NCBI RefSeq assembly: GCF_023242315.1
Contig: NZ_JALLIY010000015.1
Span: 62,001 to 126,000, forward strand
Source of the DNA: Pseudomonas sp. MWU13-2105
GTDB taxonomy: Bacteria > Pseudomonadota > Gammaproteobacteria > Pseudomonadales > Pseudomonadaceae
Reading direction: 5' to 3'
Length of the DNA: 64,000 nt
Position numbers and translations under genes: made by a program. The notes under the pieces were generated by a model that did no database searches, was not told the origin of the DNA, and was given only the letters and a program-made list of their open reading frames with translations. Shown here piece after piece: positions 8,276-16,222 of this stretch; positions within the stretch are counted from its first letter, which is position 1; every line of letters begins with the position of its first letter.

Positions 8276-11200
8276 TTAAAAGGTCAGCTTCCACTGCCCC
8301 ATGACGCCATGTTTGCGGCTGTTGCCGCCAATTTCCCCGGTGTAGCCGACGCCGAGGCTCTGGCTGGGCGACAGATTCAGGTCCAGGCCGGCTTCCAGCA
8401 GCAGGCTGTCGCGGTCCAGGGCGGCGCCCTTGACCTTGAAGGCGTGATCGGTCACCGCAAGTTTTTGCTCAATCGTGCTGTCAACGTCGCCATACAAGTG
8501 TTTCCAGCCGGCACTCAGGCGCGGGGTCAGGCTCATTTTATTGTCGAGGGTGGTGATGGCGCTCGCGCGCAGGCCGAAGGTGCTGTTGAGGTTGCCGTGG
8601 GTCTGCGTGTCGACCTCCAGGGCCGCTTCGCCGCCACGCTCCTTGAAGCGGTCGCGGTGATAACGTTCGTAGCCGAGGCCGGCGAATGGTTCGATGTTCA
8701 GGCCGATACCGCCGAAGGTGTAGCCGAGTTCGGCGAAGGCTTGTTGGCTGTTGGCGTCGTAATCGCCTTTGAGACGATCACGGTAGCCGTTGAACGCCAA
8801 GTTGTGTTCGGTCTTGCCGGAATGGCTGCTGTATACCGCACCGAGTCGCAAGGCCAGCGGGCCGCTTTGGTGCAGGGCATAGGCGCCGACGTGCCAGCTG
8901 TCGAGGCCACCGGTAAAGCGTTGGCCTTTGAAGTCCGACTGCGACTGACCGCCAAGGATGCCGAGGCGCCATTCGCTGTCGAGTGCCCAGTCGGCACCCA
9001 ATAGCAGGCCCCGGGTGCTCTGCCGCAGCCCATGGTGGCCGTGATTGCTGTCGAATCTGGCGGAATTGCCCAGGCCTTGAACCCAGAGCCGGTTGTGGCC
9101 GCCGTTCATGACTTGAAGTGTTTTGCCGCTTTGGTCGGGCAGGCCTTCCGTCTGTCGCAAGACTGTCAGCAGGCTGCTGCCCACTTGCCGGGAGCCGCTG
9201 AGCGTCGCGTTGCGCAACTGGGCATTGCTGCCGCCGGCAAGTTGCTCGAGCGCCTGTCCCGCCTCCACGGCGCTGATGTAGCGCAGGGCATGGCGCAGTG
9301 GCGAGTCCGCTGACGGTGGCGGCGCGGGCTGGTCCGATAGATCAATGTCCTGGTCTTTCTTGGCGACTGGTTCAGGCGGTGTAACCGTCGGCACTGAGGC
9401 GATGGGGTCGGCTGGTGTAAGGGGCGGCGCTGGAGCGCTGGGCTCGGGTGGTGTGATGACCGGTATTGAGGTGACTGGGGCAGGCGGTGTAATGGCGGGC
9501 ACAGAAACTTCCGGAATCGTCGACTCATGCGGTATAGCCGGCACAACGGCGATAGGCGCTGGTGCCGGCGTGGGCGGCGCTATCCAGGGATTCAAGGCTC
9601 CCCCCACGTTCTGGCCATTCTCGGTGTCCCCGAGATCCTCCAGGTTGACCTCGTTGCGTTCGTAGGTGAGGTCCACTTGCGTCGAGGTGTAATGGGCCGT
9701 GGCCGTCATCAGCGCCAGATTGGTGCTGATGCTGGCGAATTTTCCTTCAATCTTGCCGGCCTTCACGATCACGTGCGGGTGGCTCGTCGGCGACTCGTTG
9801 GCGGTCAGCACATACAGTTGGGCACCTTCCAGGTAGGCGGTGCCGCCGACCTCGACGGTGGCGCTGCTGCCATCGGCGTCGATGCCATAAACGAGGGTCG
9901 CGCCAGGATCCAGGGTCAGGTGTTCCTTCACCTTGGCGGCGCCTTGAAGAGGATCAACCTCCAGGGTTCCGGCTACCCGCAGGTTGCCGACTGTCCCGTT
10001 GCCGCTATAGGTCGCCCCGTCGTTGACCTGTGTCGTCCCGAGAATGCCACCCTGGTTGATCAAATGGGCCTGGGCCAGCACCTCGGCGCCGGTGCTGAAG
10101 TCGTTCTTGCTAGTGAGGGTCCAGGTTCCCTGCTTGACCAGCAGGCGCTCGAAGTGGCGGCTGTTACCGAAGCTGCCGCCGTTGGCGTCATCGAAGATCA
10201 CCTGATCATCATTGGCTTTGAGCGGTGTGTCAGGGTCGGCGCCCAGTAGAAAGTTCTCCAGATAATCGTCCGTGGTCCCGCCGTCTACCCAGCCGGAAAA
10301 TTGGCTACCGCTTTTCACGATCAGGGTGTCGCTTTCCCCCCCCAGGTTCAGGGCCACGCCATTGCCGCCGCTGATCAGGCCGTTGCTGATCAACGTATCG
10401 GCGAACTGGCCGATCAGGCTGACGCCAAAGCCGTCGAGGCCGCGGATGACGCCGTGGTTCTCCAGCCGCAAGGGGGTTGTCCGCTGGTCGGCGAGCACAC
10501 CGTTGTGTTGCCCCTCGATCTCCGCGCCCTCGTGGTTGATGAGGCGGCCACCGTCCAGGTGCACTCCCTCGCTGCTATGGCGTGGGCTGGCGGAGTCGCC
10601 GCTGGGTCGATGACCCCGGTCAAAGCCATTGGCCCCGCTGCCCGTGATTCGGCCATGGTTGTAGAGGTAGACTCCGCCCCCCCGGGCCCGCAGTCCGTCG
10701 GCATCGCTGTCCACGGCGGTGGTGGTTCCTGTCAGGGTGCCACGGTTGAGCAGATGGGTTCCGCCTTCGATCCGCAGGCCCGTGCCGTCCTGCGCTGCCA
10801 GATGGGCCTCGCGAAAAATTTCGATGCTGTTACTGAAAGGCGTCTGTCCGCTCAGGGACCAACGGCCTTGCCGGACCTCCAGTCGCTCGAAGTTGCGGCT
10901 GTCGCCAAAGCGGCCGCCCTCGGGGCTGTCGAGAATGACCTGGTCGTACCCCGTGTTGCCGTCGACGCTACCTTCGAAGCGACTGTTTGCCTGCACGATC
11001 AGTGTGTCGTCACCGCCGCCCAGGTCGAGGGCATGACCGTTGCCGCCGTGGATCAGTCCGTTATTGGTCACCCGGTCGGCCTGCTCGCCAATGAACTGCA
11101 CGCCAAAGCCTTTCTGGCCGTGGATAGTGCCGTTATTTTCCAGTGTGGTGGATAGCTGCGCCGGATTCTGGTTGCCGTCGCTCACGACGATGCCGTGATC

Positions 11201-11902
11201 GGCGCCGCTGATGCTGCCCTTGGCATATTGGGTAATCGTACCGCCGCCGATGGCGATGCCTTCGCTGGTATGGACGTCGCCATATGGGTCCACGCCTCGG
11301 CTGCCTTTGCCGACAATCTGGCCGTCGTTATGGATCTCGGCGCTCGCCTTGATCCGAATGCCATCGCCGTCGGCGTCCATGGTGGTGGCATCGCCCGTGA
11401 GGCTGCCGTAGTTGGTGATCTTGCCACTGCCCGCGGAGTGGAAACCTGCGCCATTGAGTCCGCTCACCCGCTCTCGGTTTATAAGTTCTCCCTGGCCTCG
11501 AGTGCTGATGCTGTGACGCCCGCCCGTGACGACTTTGTTGTTGATCACGGCGACATCACTTGCCCCCAGTTCTATGCCGTTATGTTGTTCACTGGTGACT
11601 TTCCCATCGTTGACGATGCGGCCGGTGCTGCGTCCGCTGAGCTTGATGGCGCTTCCGGTAATCGCTTGGATCTCGCCGTCACGATGATTGGTGTAGTCGA
11701 CTGATGCGCCGCTCAGCGTGACCGCATCCCCCTTGATGGCATGCAGGCTGCTGATATTCATGGAGGCCAGGCGAGCGCTGGCGCGATCCTGTTCGCTGGT
11801 GGCTGAAGAGGTGCCAACGGGGCTGGCTTGTGTGTCCCGCAGGATGATAGTGGTCAGTGCCAGCGTGATAGCGAGTGCTAAACGATGAGGAGTAGGGGGC
11901 AT
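8276..11902 (-). CDS. Autotransporter (type Va) with beta-helix passenger, 1208 residues
   Basis: This is a secreted or surface protein. The first about 26 residues (MPPTPHRLALAITLALTTII...) form a signal peptide. The passenger is built of short G/N/D-rich turns (NNGTIHG, NHGRITG) typical of a right-handed beta-helix, and contains a long internal duplication (about residues 155-370 and 375-620). Then come a Pro-rich linker (PAPAPIAVVPAIP onward) and a C-terminal beta-barrel of roughly 275 residues ending MGQWKLTF, with a terminal aromatic. The ATG at 11902 has a GGAA ribosome site 8-10 bp upstream; a TTG at 11929 would add 9 residues without a clear site. The barrel is closely similar to that of the next autotransporter. 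The passenger's function is unknown; adhesin is the usual guess. Confidence 0.9.
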   Translation of the reverse strand: MPPTPHRLALAITLALTTIILRDTQASPVGTSSATSEQDRASARLASMNISSLHAIKGDAVTLSGASVDYTNHRDGEIQAITGSAIKLSGRSTGRIVNDGKVTSEQHNGIELGASDVAVINNKVVTGGRHSISTRGQGELINRERVSGLNGAGFHSAGSGKITNYGSLTGDATTMDADGDGIRIKASAEIHNDGQIVGKGSRGVDPYGDVHTSEGIAIGGGTITQYAKGSISGADHGIVVSDGNQNPAQLSTTLENNGTIHGQKGFGVQFIGEQADRVTNNGLIHGGNGHALDLGGGDDTLIVQANSRFEGSVDGNTGYDQVILDSPEGGRFGDSRNFERLEVRQGRWSLSGQTPFSNSIEIFREAHLAAQDGTGLRIEGGTHLLNRGTLTGTTTAVDSDADGLRARGGGVYLYNHGRITGSGANGFDRGHRPSGDSASPRHSSEGVHLDGGRLINHEGAEIEGQHNGVLADQRTTPLRLENHGVIRGLDGFGVSLIGQFADTLISNGLISGGNGVALNLGGESDTLIVKSGSQFSGWVDGGTTDDYLENFLLGADPDTPLKANDDQVIFDDANGGSFGNSRHFERLLVKQGTWTLTSKNDFSTGAEVLAQAHLINQGGILGTTQVNDGATYSGNGTVGNLRVAGTLEVDPLQGAAKVKEHLTLDPGATLVYGIDADGSSATVEVGGTAYLEGAQLYVLTANESPTSHPHVIVKAGKIEGKFASISTNLALMTATAHYTSTQVDLTYERNEVNLEDLGDTENGQNVGGALNPWIAPPTPAPAPIAVVPAIPHESTIPEVSVPAITPPAPVTSIPVITPPEPSAPAPPLTPADPIASVPTVTPPEPVAKKDQDIDLSDQPAPPPSADSPLRHALRYISAVEAGQALEQLAGGSNAQLRNATLSGSRQVGSSLLTVLRQTEGLPDQSGKTLQVMNGGHNRLWVQGLGNSARFDSNHGHHGLRQSTRGLLLGADWALDSEWRLGILGGQSQSDFKGQRFTGGLDSWHVGAYALHQSGPLALRLGAVYSSHSGKTEHNLAFNGYRDRLKGDYDANSQQAFAELGYTFGGIGLNIEPFAGLGYERYHRDRFKERGGEAALEVDTQTHGNLNSTFGLRASAITTLDNKMSLTPRLSAGWKHLYGDVDSTIEQKLAVTDHAFKVKGAALDRDSLLLEAGLDLNLSPSQSLGVGYTGEIGGNSRKHGVMGQWKLTF

Positions 11903-11933
11903 GCTTTTTCCGGCCTTGGATTGATTCAAGACC

Positions 11934-11979
11934 GGAAATGTATCTATGTATTTAGCCGATAAATGTCGGCCTTTTTACC
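11934..11979 (-). promoter_or_regulatory. Shared upstream motif of the autotransporter pair (copy 1)
   Basis: On the plus strand GGAAATGTATCTAT (11934-11947) and GATAAATGTCGG followed by CTTTTTACC recur almost unchanged upstream of the second autotransporter (14186-14231). CCGACATTTATCGG is itself a 4-bp-armed inverted repeat. It lies 32-77 bp upstream of the start codon. It is probably a common promoter/operator; no known regulator box was recognised. Confidence 0.6.
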
Positions 11980-12014
11980 TCCGTCAGGCGAGATAAATCA
12001 GCGCATCCAAGGGG

Positions 12015-14156
12015 TTAAAAACGCATCTTCCACTGCCCCATGAGCCCGTGGGTGCGGCTGTTGTTGCCTACTTCGCCGTTGTAGTTGACGCCAATGGAAT
12101 GCCTGGCCGAGAGGTTGAGGTCGAGCCCGGCTTCGACGACCAGGCTGTCGCGGTCTTGAGCGATGCCTTTGGTATTGTAGGTGCTACCGGTTACCTGATG
12201 GGTCTGGGTACTGGTGCTGTCGATGGGGCCGTACATATGTTTCCAGCCGGCGCTCAGGCGCGGGGCCAGGCTCATCTTGTTGTCCATGTACTTGATGCTG
12301 GCGGTGCGCAGGCCCAGGGTGGTGCTGAAGTTGTCCTGGGTCTGGGCATCGGCTTTCAGTGCGGCTTCACCGCCTTTTTCCGTATAGCCCTTGCGTGAGT
12401 AGCGCTGGTAGCCGAGGTTGGCGAAAGGCTCGGCGCTGAGGCTGCCGCTGCCCAGGTTGTAGCCGAGTTCACCGAAGACCTGCTGGCTGTTGGCGCCGTA
12501 GTCGCCGGTGAGACGGTCCTTGTAGCCGCCGAACTCCACGTTGCGCTGGGTCTTGCCGTAGTGCTGGCTGTGGACCGCGCCGAGGCGCAAGGCCAACGGT
12601 CCGCTCTGGTGCACGGCGTAGGTGCCGACATGCCAGCTGTCCAGGTCGCCTTCGAAGCGATCGCCTTTGTGTTTCGACAGCGATTTCCCGCCCAGCAGGC
12701 CCATGCGCCATTCATCGTCCAGGGCCCAGTCGACGCCCATCACCACGCCTCGGGTGTTCTGTCCGAAGGCTTTCTGACCTTGCGGTTGATCGAAGCTGCT
12801 GGCGTTGTTCAGGGCTTGGACCCACAGGCGACTGTCGCCCGGCTTGATCTCCGAACGTCCTGCCAGCGAGACCTGGCCGGGCGTGTTGCCTTGCGTCGCG
12901 AGCATGCCGTTGCCGAGCTGGCGCATGGCCGCGAGGGCGCTGTTGCCCACCTGGGCGGCGCCGCTGAGCGTGGCTCGGCCCAGATTTGCGTTGGCCGCGC
13001 CGGAAAGCTGCACTCGCGCCTCCCTCTTCTCCACCGAGGTCAGCCTGTTCCAGGCTTTGAGCAGTGGCGATTCGATCGGCCTGGGGGTTGGCTGGCTGAC
13101 ATTACCGCCCTGGCCGGCCTTTGGGTCATCTGCCTGAGGTTGTTTTGGCACTTGAGTTACAGGTGCTTCAGGCGCAACGGGAGCAGCAGGCTTCGCAGGA
13201 ACGACAGGTTTTTCAGGCGTGACTGGAGTTACAGGAGCAACAGGTGTCACAGGCGCAATGGGAGTAGCAGGCTTCGCAGGAACGACAGGTTTTTCAGGCG
13301 TGACTGGAGTTACAGGAGCAACAGGTGTCACAGGCGCAATGGGAGTAGCAGGCTTCACGGGAACTACAGGTATCTCAGGCGTGACCGGAGTTACAGGGGT
13401 AACAGGTGTCACAGGCACAATGGGAGTAGCAGGCTTTACGGGAACTACAGGTATCTCAGGTGTGACTGGAGTTACAGGGGTAACAGGTGTCACAGGCACA
13501 ATAGGAGTAGTGGGTTTCACGGGAACTACAGGTATTTCAGGCGTGACTGGAAGTACGGGTACAACAGGAGTTGCAGGTTGCACAGGCGTAATCACATTAT
13601 TCTTGTCGTTTTCACACGAGCAAGGTGCCGCGATGTAGTAAGACTCTTTACCTGTGTCATCTGTTTTTATAAGGATCGGCCGGGCCATGAGCTGGCCATC
13701 ACGAGTGCGAAACTCACCATCGGCGTTAGTGAGATGGGGGGCGCCGGGAATCTGTGGGTATGGAGTTCGGAATACCTTGAAGTGGGTGCCCGGATCTTCC
13801 TTTTTCCACTCCGGGTCATTTTTATCGATCTCTTTCCATTTCTGCCCAGGATCCAATCTTGGCAATCCCGCTGGATCCAGCGGCTCTACAAAATTGGAAG
13901 CTGCTGCAGACTGTCCAGTGACGGGCAGAAAATTTCCATAGGTGTTGCCCCACTGGTTCGCACCGGCATATATGAAATTGTTACCCGGAGGCGGGCTGGG
14001 GCGCTGATATGGACCATCTTGTACATAATTATAGGTCGACCCTGTGTCGGTCCCAAGATAGCCATTTTGATAATAATTGGCTTGTGCCTGTGGGGAGAGG
14101 GTGCTGATCAACGCCAATGTGACGGCTGTTGAAAGAAGATTCTGTTTGGGGGACAT
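12015..14156 (-). CDS. Autotransporter with PVTP-repeat passenger/linker, 713 residues
   Basis: A signal peptide (about 26 residues, ending SPQAQA) is followed by roughly 160 residues unlike a beta-helix (Y, N, P-rich, with a CSC motif near residue 180). Next is a proline/threonine/valine segment of tandem 27-residue units and then an autotransporter beta-barrel of about 280 residues ending MGQWKMRF. The barrel is clearly paralogous to the neighbouring autotransporter (shared DSWHVG.YA.HQSGPLALRLGAV). The repeat may be a rigid stalk holding the small N-terminal domain away from the surface. The start ATG has GAGGATG upstream. The passenger's role is unknown. Confidence 0.88.
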   Translation of the reverse strand: MSPKQNLLSTAVTLALISTLSPQAQANYYQNGYLGTDTGSTYNYVQDGPYQRPSPPPGNNFIYAGANQWGNTYGNFLPVTGQSAAASNFVEPLDPAGLPRLDPGQKWKEIDKNDPEWKKEDPGTHFKVFRTPYPQIPGAPHLTNADGEFRTRDGQLMARPILIKTDDTGKESYYIAAPCSCENDKNNVITPVQPATPVVPVLPVTPEIPVVPVKPTTPIVPVTPVTPVTPVTPEIPVVPVKPATPIVPVTPVTPVTPVTPEIPVVPVKPATPIAPVTPVAPVTPVTPEKPVVPAKPATPIAPVTPVAPVTPVTPEKPVVPAKPAAPVAPEAPVTQVPKQPQADDPKAGQGGNVSQPTPRPIESPLLKAWNRLTSVEKREARVQLSGAANANLGRATLSGAAQVGNSALAAMRQLGNGMLATQGNTPGQVSLAGRSEIKPGDSRLWVQALNNASSFDQPQGQKAFGQNTRGVVMGVDWALDDEWRMGLLGGKSLSKHKGDRFEGDLDSWHVGTYAVHQSGPLALRLGAVHSQHYGKTQRNVEFGGYKDRLTGDYGANSQQVFGELGYNLGSGSLSAEPFANLGYQRYSRKGYTEKGGEAALKADAQTQDNFSTTLGLRTASIKYMDNKMSLAPRLSAGWKHMYGPIDSTSTQTHQVTGSTYNTKGIAQDRDSLVVEAGLDLNLSARHSIGVNYNGEVGNNSRTHGLMGQWKMRF
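13216..13539 (-). repeat. Four tandem 81-bp coding repeats (27-residue PVTP units)
   Basis: Units begin at 13216, 13297, 13378 and 13459 with exactly 81-bp spacing, and degenerate partial units continue on both sides (to about 13150 and 13590). Each encodes a unit of the form PE(I/K)PVVP(V/A)KPATPI(V/A)PVTP. Slippage would change copy number without breaking frame. Confidence 0.93.
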
Positions 14157-14185
14157 TCCATTTCATCCTCAGAATAAATCGAGGC

Positions 14186-14231
14186 GGAAATGTATCTATC
14201 CATGTAATCGATAAATGTCGGGCTTTTTACC
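14186..14231 (-). promoter_or_regulatory. Shared upstream motif of the autotransporter pair (copy 2)
   Basis: GGAAATGTATCTAT (14186-14199) and GATAAATGTCGG (14210-14221), followed by GCTTTTTACC, match the region upstream of the first autotransporter. It lies 30-75 bp upstream of the start codon, at nearly the same distance as copy 1. Confidence 0.6.
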
Positions 14232-14363
14232 CGTTTTTTGCGAGATATGTCACCGGTCAGGCGACGATTAGAGGCGTGTTTGTGACTCTGTGGTCTTACG
14301 GTGGCCAATGCGTCAGCCACCGTATTTTCAAGGTGAGGGGCACTGCACTTTCAGGTTGTCCGC

Positions 14364-15035
14364 TTAACCCCGGCACTCGACCAGGGACTTGATTTGCCCG
14401 GCCGTGGTCAGGTTCTCTTCTGACAACCACTGCTCGAACCCGGCATTCACCGTCGGCCATTCCGAATCGATAATGCTGTACCACGCCGTGTCGCGATTCC
14501 GGCCCTTGACCACCATGTGCTGGCGGAATACGCCTTCGAATCTGAAGCCCAGACGCTCGGCCGCCGTACGCGAGCGGGCGTTGTCGTTGTTGCACTTCCA
14601 TTCCAGGCGCCGGTAGCCCTGGGCGAAGACTTCCCTGGCCAGCAGGTAGACCGCCTCGGTACTTTTCGGCGAGCGCTGCATCGGTGCACCGAAGGTGACA
14701 TGGCCGATCTCGATACGGCCCTGGGCCGGGACGATCGACATCAGGCTGAGGATGCCCTGGACTTCACCGCTGGCCTTGTCAACCACGCTGAAGAAATACG
14801 GATCGCTATTGGCCGCGTGGTTGTTCAGCCAGTCATTGAAGGCGCCGCGCTCCAGGAACGGACCGTAAGGCAGGTAGTCCCAGAGCTTGGGGTCGGCACC
14901 GGGACCGGTCAGGGCCTGCCAGAGATCGTCACCATGACGGGCCGGGTCGAGCTTTTCCAGGACGATGAAACGCCCCTCCAGACGCTGGGCCGAAGGCGCC
15001 GGTGCGCCTTTCCAGTTTGCTACGGATGTCGACAT
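14364..15035 (-). CDS. GNAT-family N-acetyltransferase (RimJ/RimL type)
   Basis: This 223-residue protein has the layout of the RimJ/RimL-like acetyltransferases that modify N-termini, amino acids or small amines with acetyl-CoA. Visible hallmarks are GRFIVLEKLDPARHGDDLW at the start, the central strand EGQ-like IEIGHVTFGAP, and RRLEWKCNNDNARSRTAAERLGF, the family's C-terminal signature. The ATG at 15035 has a strong GAGGAAAG site; a GTG at 15056 overlapping the previous stop (GTGA) is possible. It probably forms an operon with the acetyltransferase gene just upstream. The substrate cannot be told from sequence. Confidence 0.88.
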   Translation of the reverse strand: MSTSVANWKGAPAPSAQRLEGRFIVLEKLDPARHGDDLWQALTGPGADPKLWDYLPYGPFLERGAFNDWLNNHAANSDPYFFSVVDKASGEVQGILSLMSIVPAQGRIEIGHVTFGAPMQRSPKSTEAVYLLAREVFAQGYRRLEWKCNNDNARSRTAAERLGFRFEGVFRQHMVVKGRNRDTAWYSIIDSEWPTVNAGFEQWLSEENLTTAGQIKSLVECRG

Positions 15036-15052
15036 TACACTTTCCTCGAGGC

Positions 15053-15499
15053 TCACAACGCTTGGCGAAATTGAATGAAACCGGGGCGCTCGGCAATCCG
15101 TTCGTACAACTGGATGGCGGTGGCGTTGGTCTCGTGGGTCAGCCAGTGCACTTTACCGCAGCCGGCTTCGGCCGCCGTGGCATAGACATGCTCGATCAAC
15201 AAGCGTCCCAGCCCAATTCCGCGCTGTCCGGGCGCCACGAACAGGTCCTGCAGGTAGCAGGAGTCCTGAACGCTCCAGTTCGACCGATGGTAGATGAAGT
15301 GCACCAGGCCCACGGCCTTGCCGTCCTGCCAGGCGAGGGCGGCATTCGTGGTTTCGGCAGGGTCGAGCAAACGTTGCCAGGTCGACTGGTAGACCGCGTC
15401 CGGCAGCTCGGTCTCATAGAATTTCAGATAGGCCTGCCACAGTGGGCGCCACACGGCCTGGTCGGCGGCGCTGAGCGGACGGATTTCGATGGAACTCAT
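15053..15499 (-). CDS. GNAT-family N-acetyltransferase
   Basis: This 148-residue acetyltransferase has motif A as LQDLFVAPGQRGIGLGRLLIEHV, the acetyl-CoA pyrophosphate-binding loop, and a typical C-terminal strand (VHWLTHETNATAIQLYERI). The N-terminal half (RPLSAADQAVWRPLWQAYLKFYE) matches a common group of small single-domain acetyltransferases. It lies 9 bp downstream of the PaiB-like gene and upstream of a second acetyltransferase, so all three are probably co-transcribed. PaiB sits beside an acetyltransferase (PaiA) in Bacillus, which makes this neighbourhood meaningful. The substrate is unknown, a polyamine being one possibility. Confidence 0.88.
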   Translation of the reverse strand: MSSIEIRPLSAADQAVWRPLWQAYLKFYETELPDAVYQSTWQRLLDPAETTNAALAWQDGKAVGLVHFIYHRSNWSVQDSCYLQDLFVAPGQRGIGLGRLLIEHVYATAAEAGCGKVHWLTHETNATAIQLYERIAERPGFIQFRQAL

Positions 15500-15508
15500 G
15501 CTGACTCC

Positions 15509-16132
15509 TTAACGCATCAATTGGGCGAGGGCTTGATCCTGGCTGTCGGCGCTGGCCGCCAACCCTTGTTGCACACCGGCGCTGTCGGCGGCGCTGCGGT
15601 TCTGGCTGAGCTTGCGCTTGCCTTCCAGGCGCTGGATCGGCAGGGCAAAACCGACAATCGCCTTGAGCATGCTGTCGATGTACGGCGCCGGGGCATCGGC
15701 GACTTTCCACGGCTTGTCGCGGCTGGCCTCATGCCGGTCGGTCAGAGCGCTGACCAGGTTGAGCAGGCGCTCGGCATCGTCGAACACCTCGGCCTCGCCG
15801 TAGGCATGCACGGCCACGTAGTTCCAGGTCGGCACGACCTTGCCGTGCTCGGCCTTGGACGGATAGAAGGACGGGCTGACATAGGCATCGGCCCCCGGAA
15901 AGATCACCAGCACTTCGCCACCCTCGGCCAGTTCCCGCCACTGCGGGTTGGCCCGGGCCAGATGGCCGTAGAGCGTTCCGTTGGGACCTTGCTCGGGGCG
16001 CAGCAGCAGCGGCACATGGATGGCTTGCAGGCCGAGCTTGCCATGGGTGACCAGTGTCGCCAGGCGGGTGCCCTGGATATGTTGCTGCAAGGTGAGCAGG
16101 TCTTGTTCGGAAAAGGCGCTGGGTGTGTACAT
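15509..16132 (-). CDS. PaiB-family FMN-binding negative transcriptional regulator
   Basis: This 207-residue protein belongs to the PaiB/protease synthase and sporulation regulator family with a flavin-reductase-like split barrel. Visible family segments are MYTPSAF at the N-terminus, LYGHLARANPQW, VIFPGADAYVSPSFYPSK and VPTWNYVAVHAYG. The ATG at 16132 has an AAGGAAA site. In Bacillus PaiA is a polyamine acetyltransferase and PaiB a regulator; the two acetyltransferase genes downstream repeat that association. It is transcribed divergently from a MocR-type regulator across a 90-bp gap that probably holds both promoters. Confidence 0.88.
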   Translation of the reverse strand: MYTPSAFSEQDLLTLQQHIQGTRLATLVTHGKLGLQAIHVPLLLRPEQGPNGTLYGHLARANPQWRELAEGGEVLVIFPGADAYVSPSFYPSKAEHGKVVPTWNYVAVHAYGEAEVFDDAERLLNLVSALTDRHEASRDKPWKVADAPAPYIDSMLKAIVGFALPIQRLEGKRKLSQNRSAADSAGVQQGLAASADSQDQALAQLMR

Positions 16133-16222
16133 GGAAATTTTCCTTGGCGAATACCTGCATCCTAGGCAGGCTATTGGTTGGTTGTAAGAGCCATTACCGA
16201 CGATTTTCATAGGTCCAATACC

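Noticed and set aside
11903..11929. TTG start adding 9 residues to the first autotransporter
   Set aside because: No ribosome site is visible before it, whereas the ATG at 11902 has GGAA at proper spacing and begins a normal signal peptide.
13150..13590. Regular 81-bp repeats as a possible CRISPR array
   Set aside because: The whole 81 bp is repeated in frame inside a gene; there are no unique spacers, no short palindromic repeat and no cas genes.
13219..13638. Collagen-like G-x-T triplet frame opposite the PVTP repeats
   Set aside because: It is the complement of the Pro/Val/Thr repeat of a well-supported autotransporter. The Gly-rich triplets follow from the Pro codons, and there is no ribosome site or signal peptide.
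12561..14132. Open frame of 523 codons opposite the second autotransporter
   Set aside because: Arg/Asn-rich artefact of the repeats on the coding strand.
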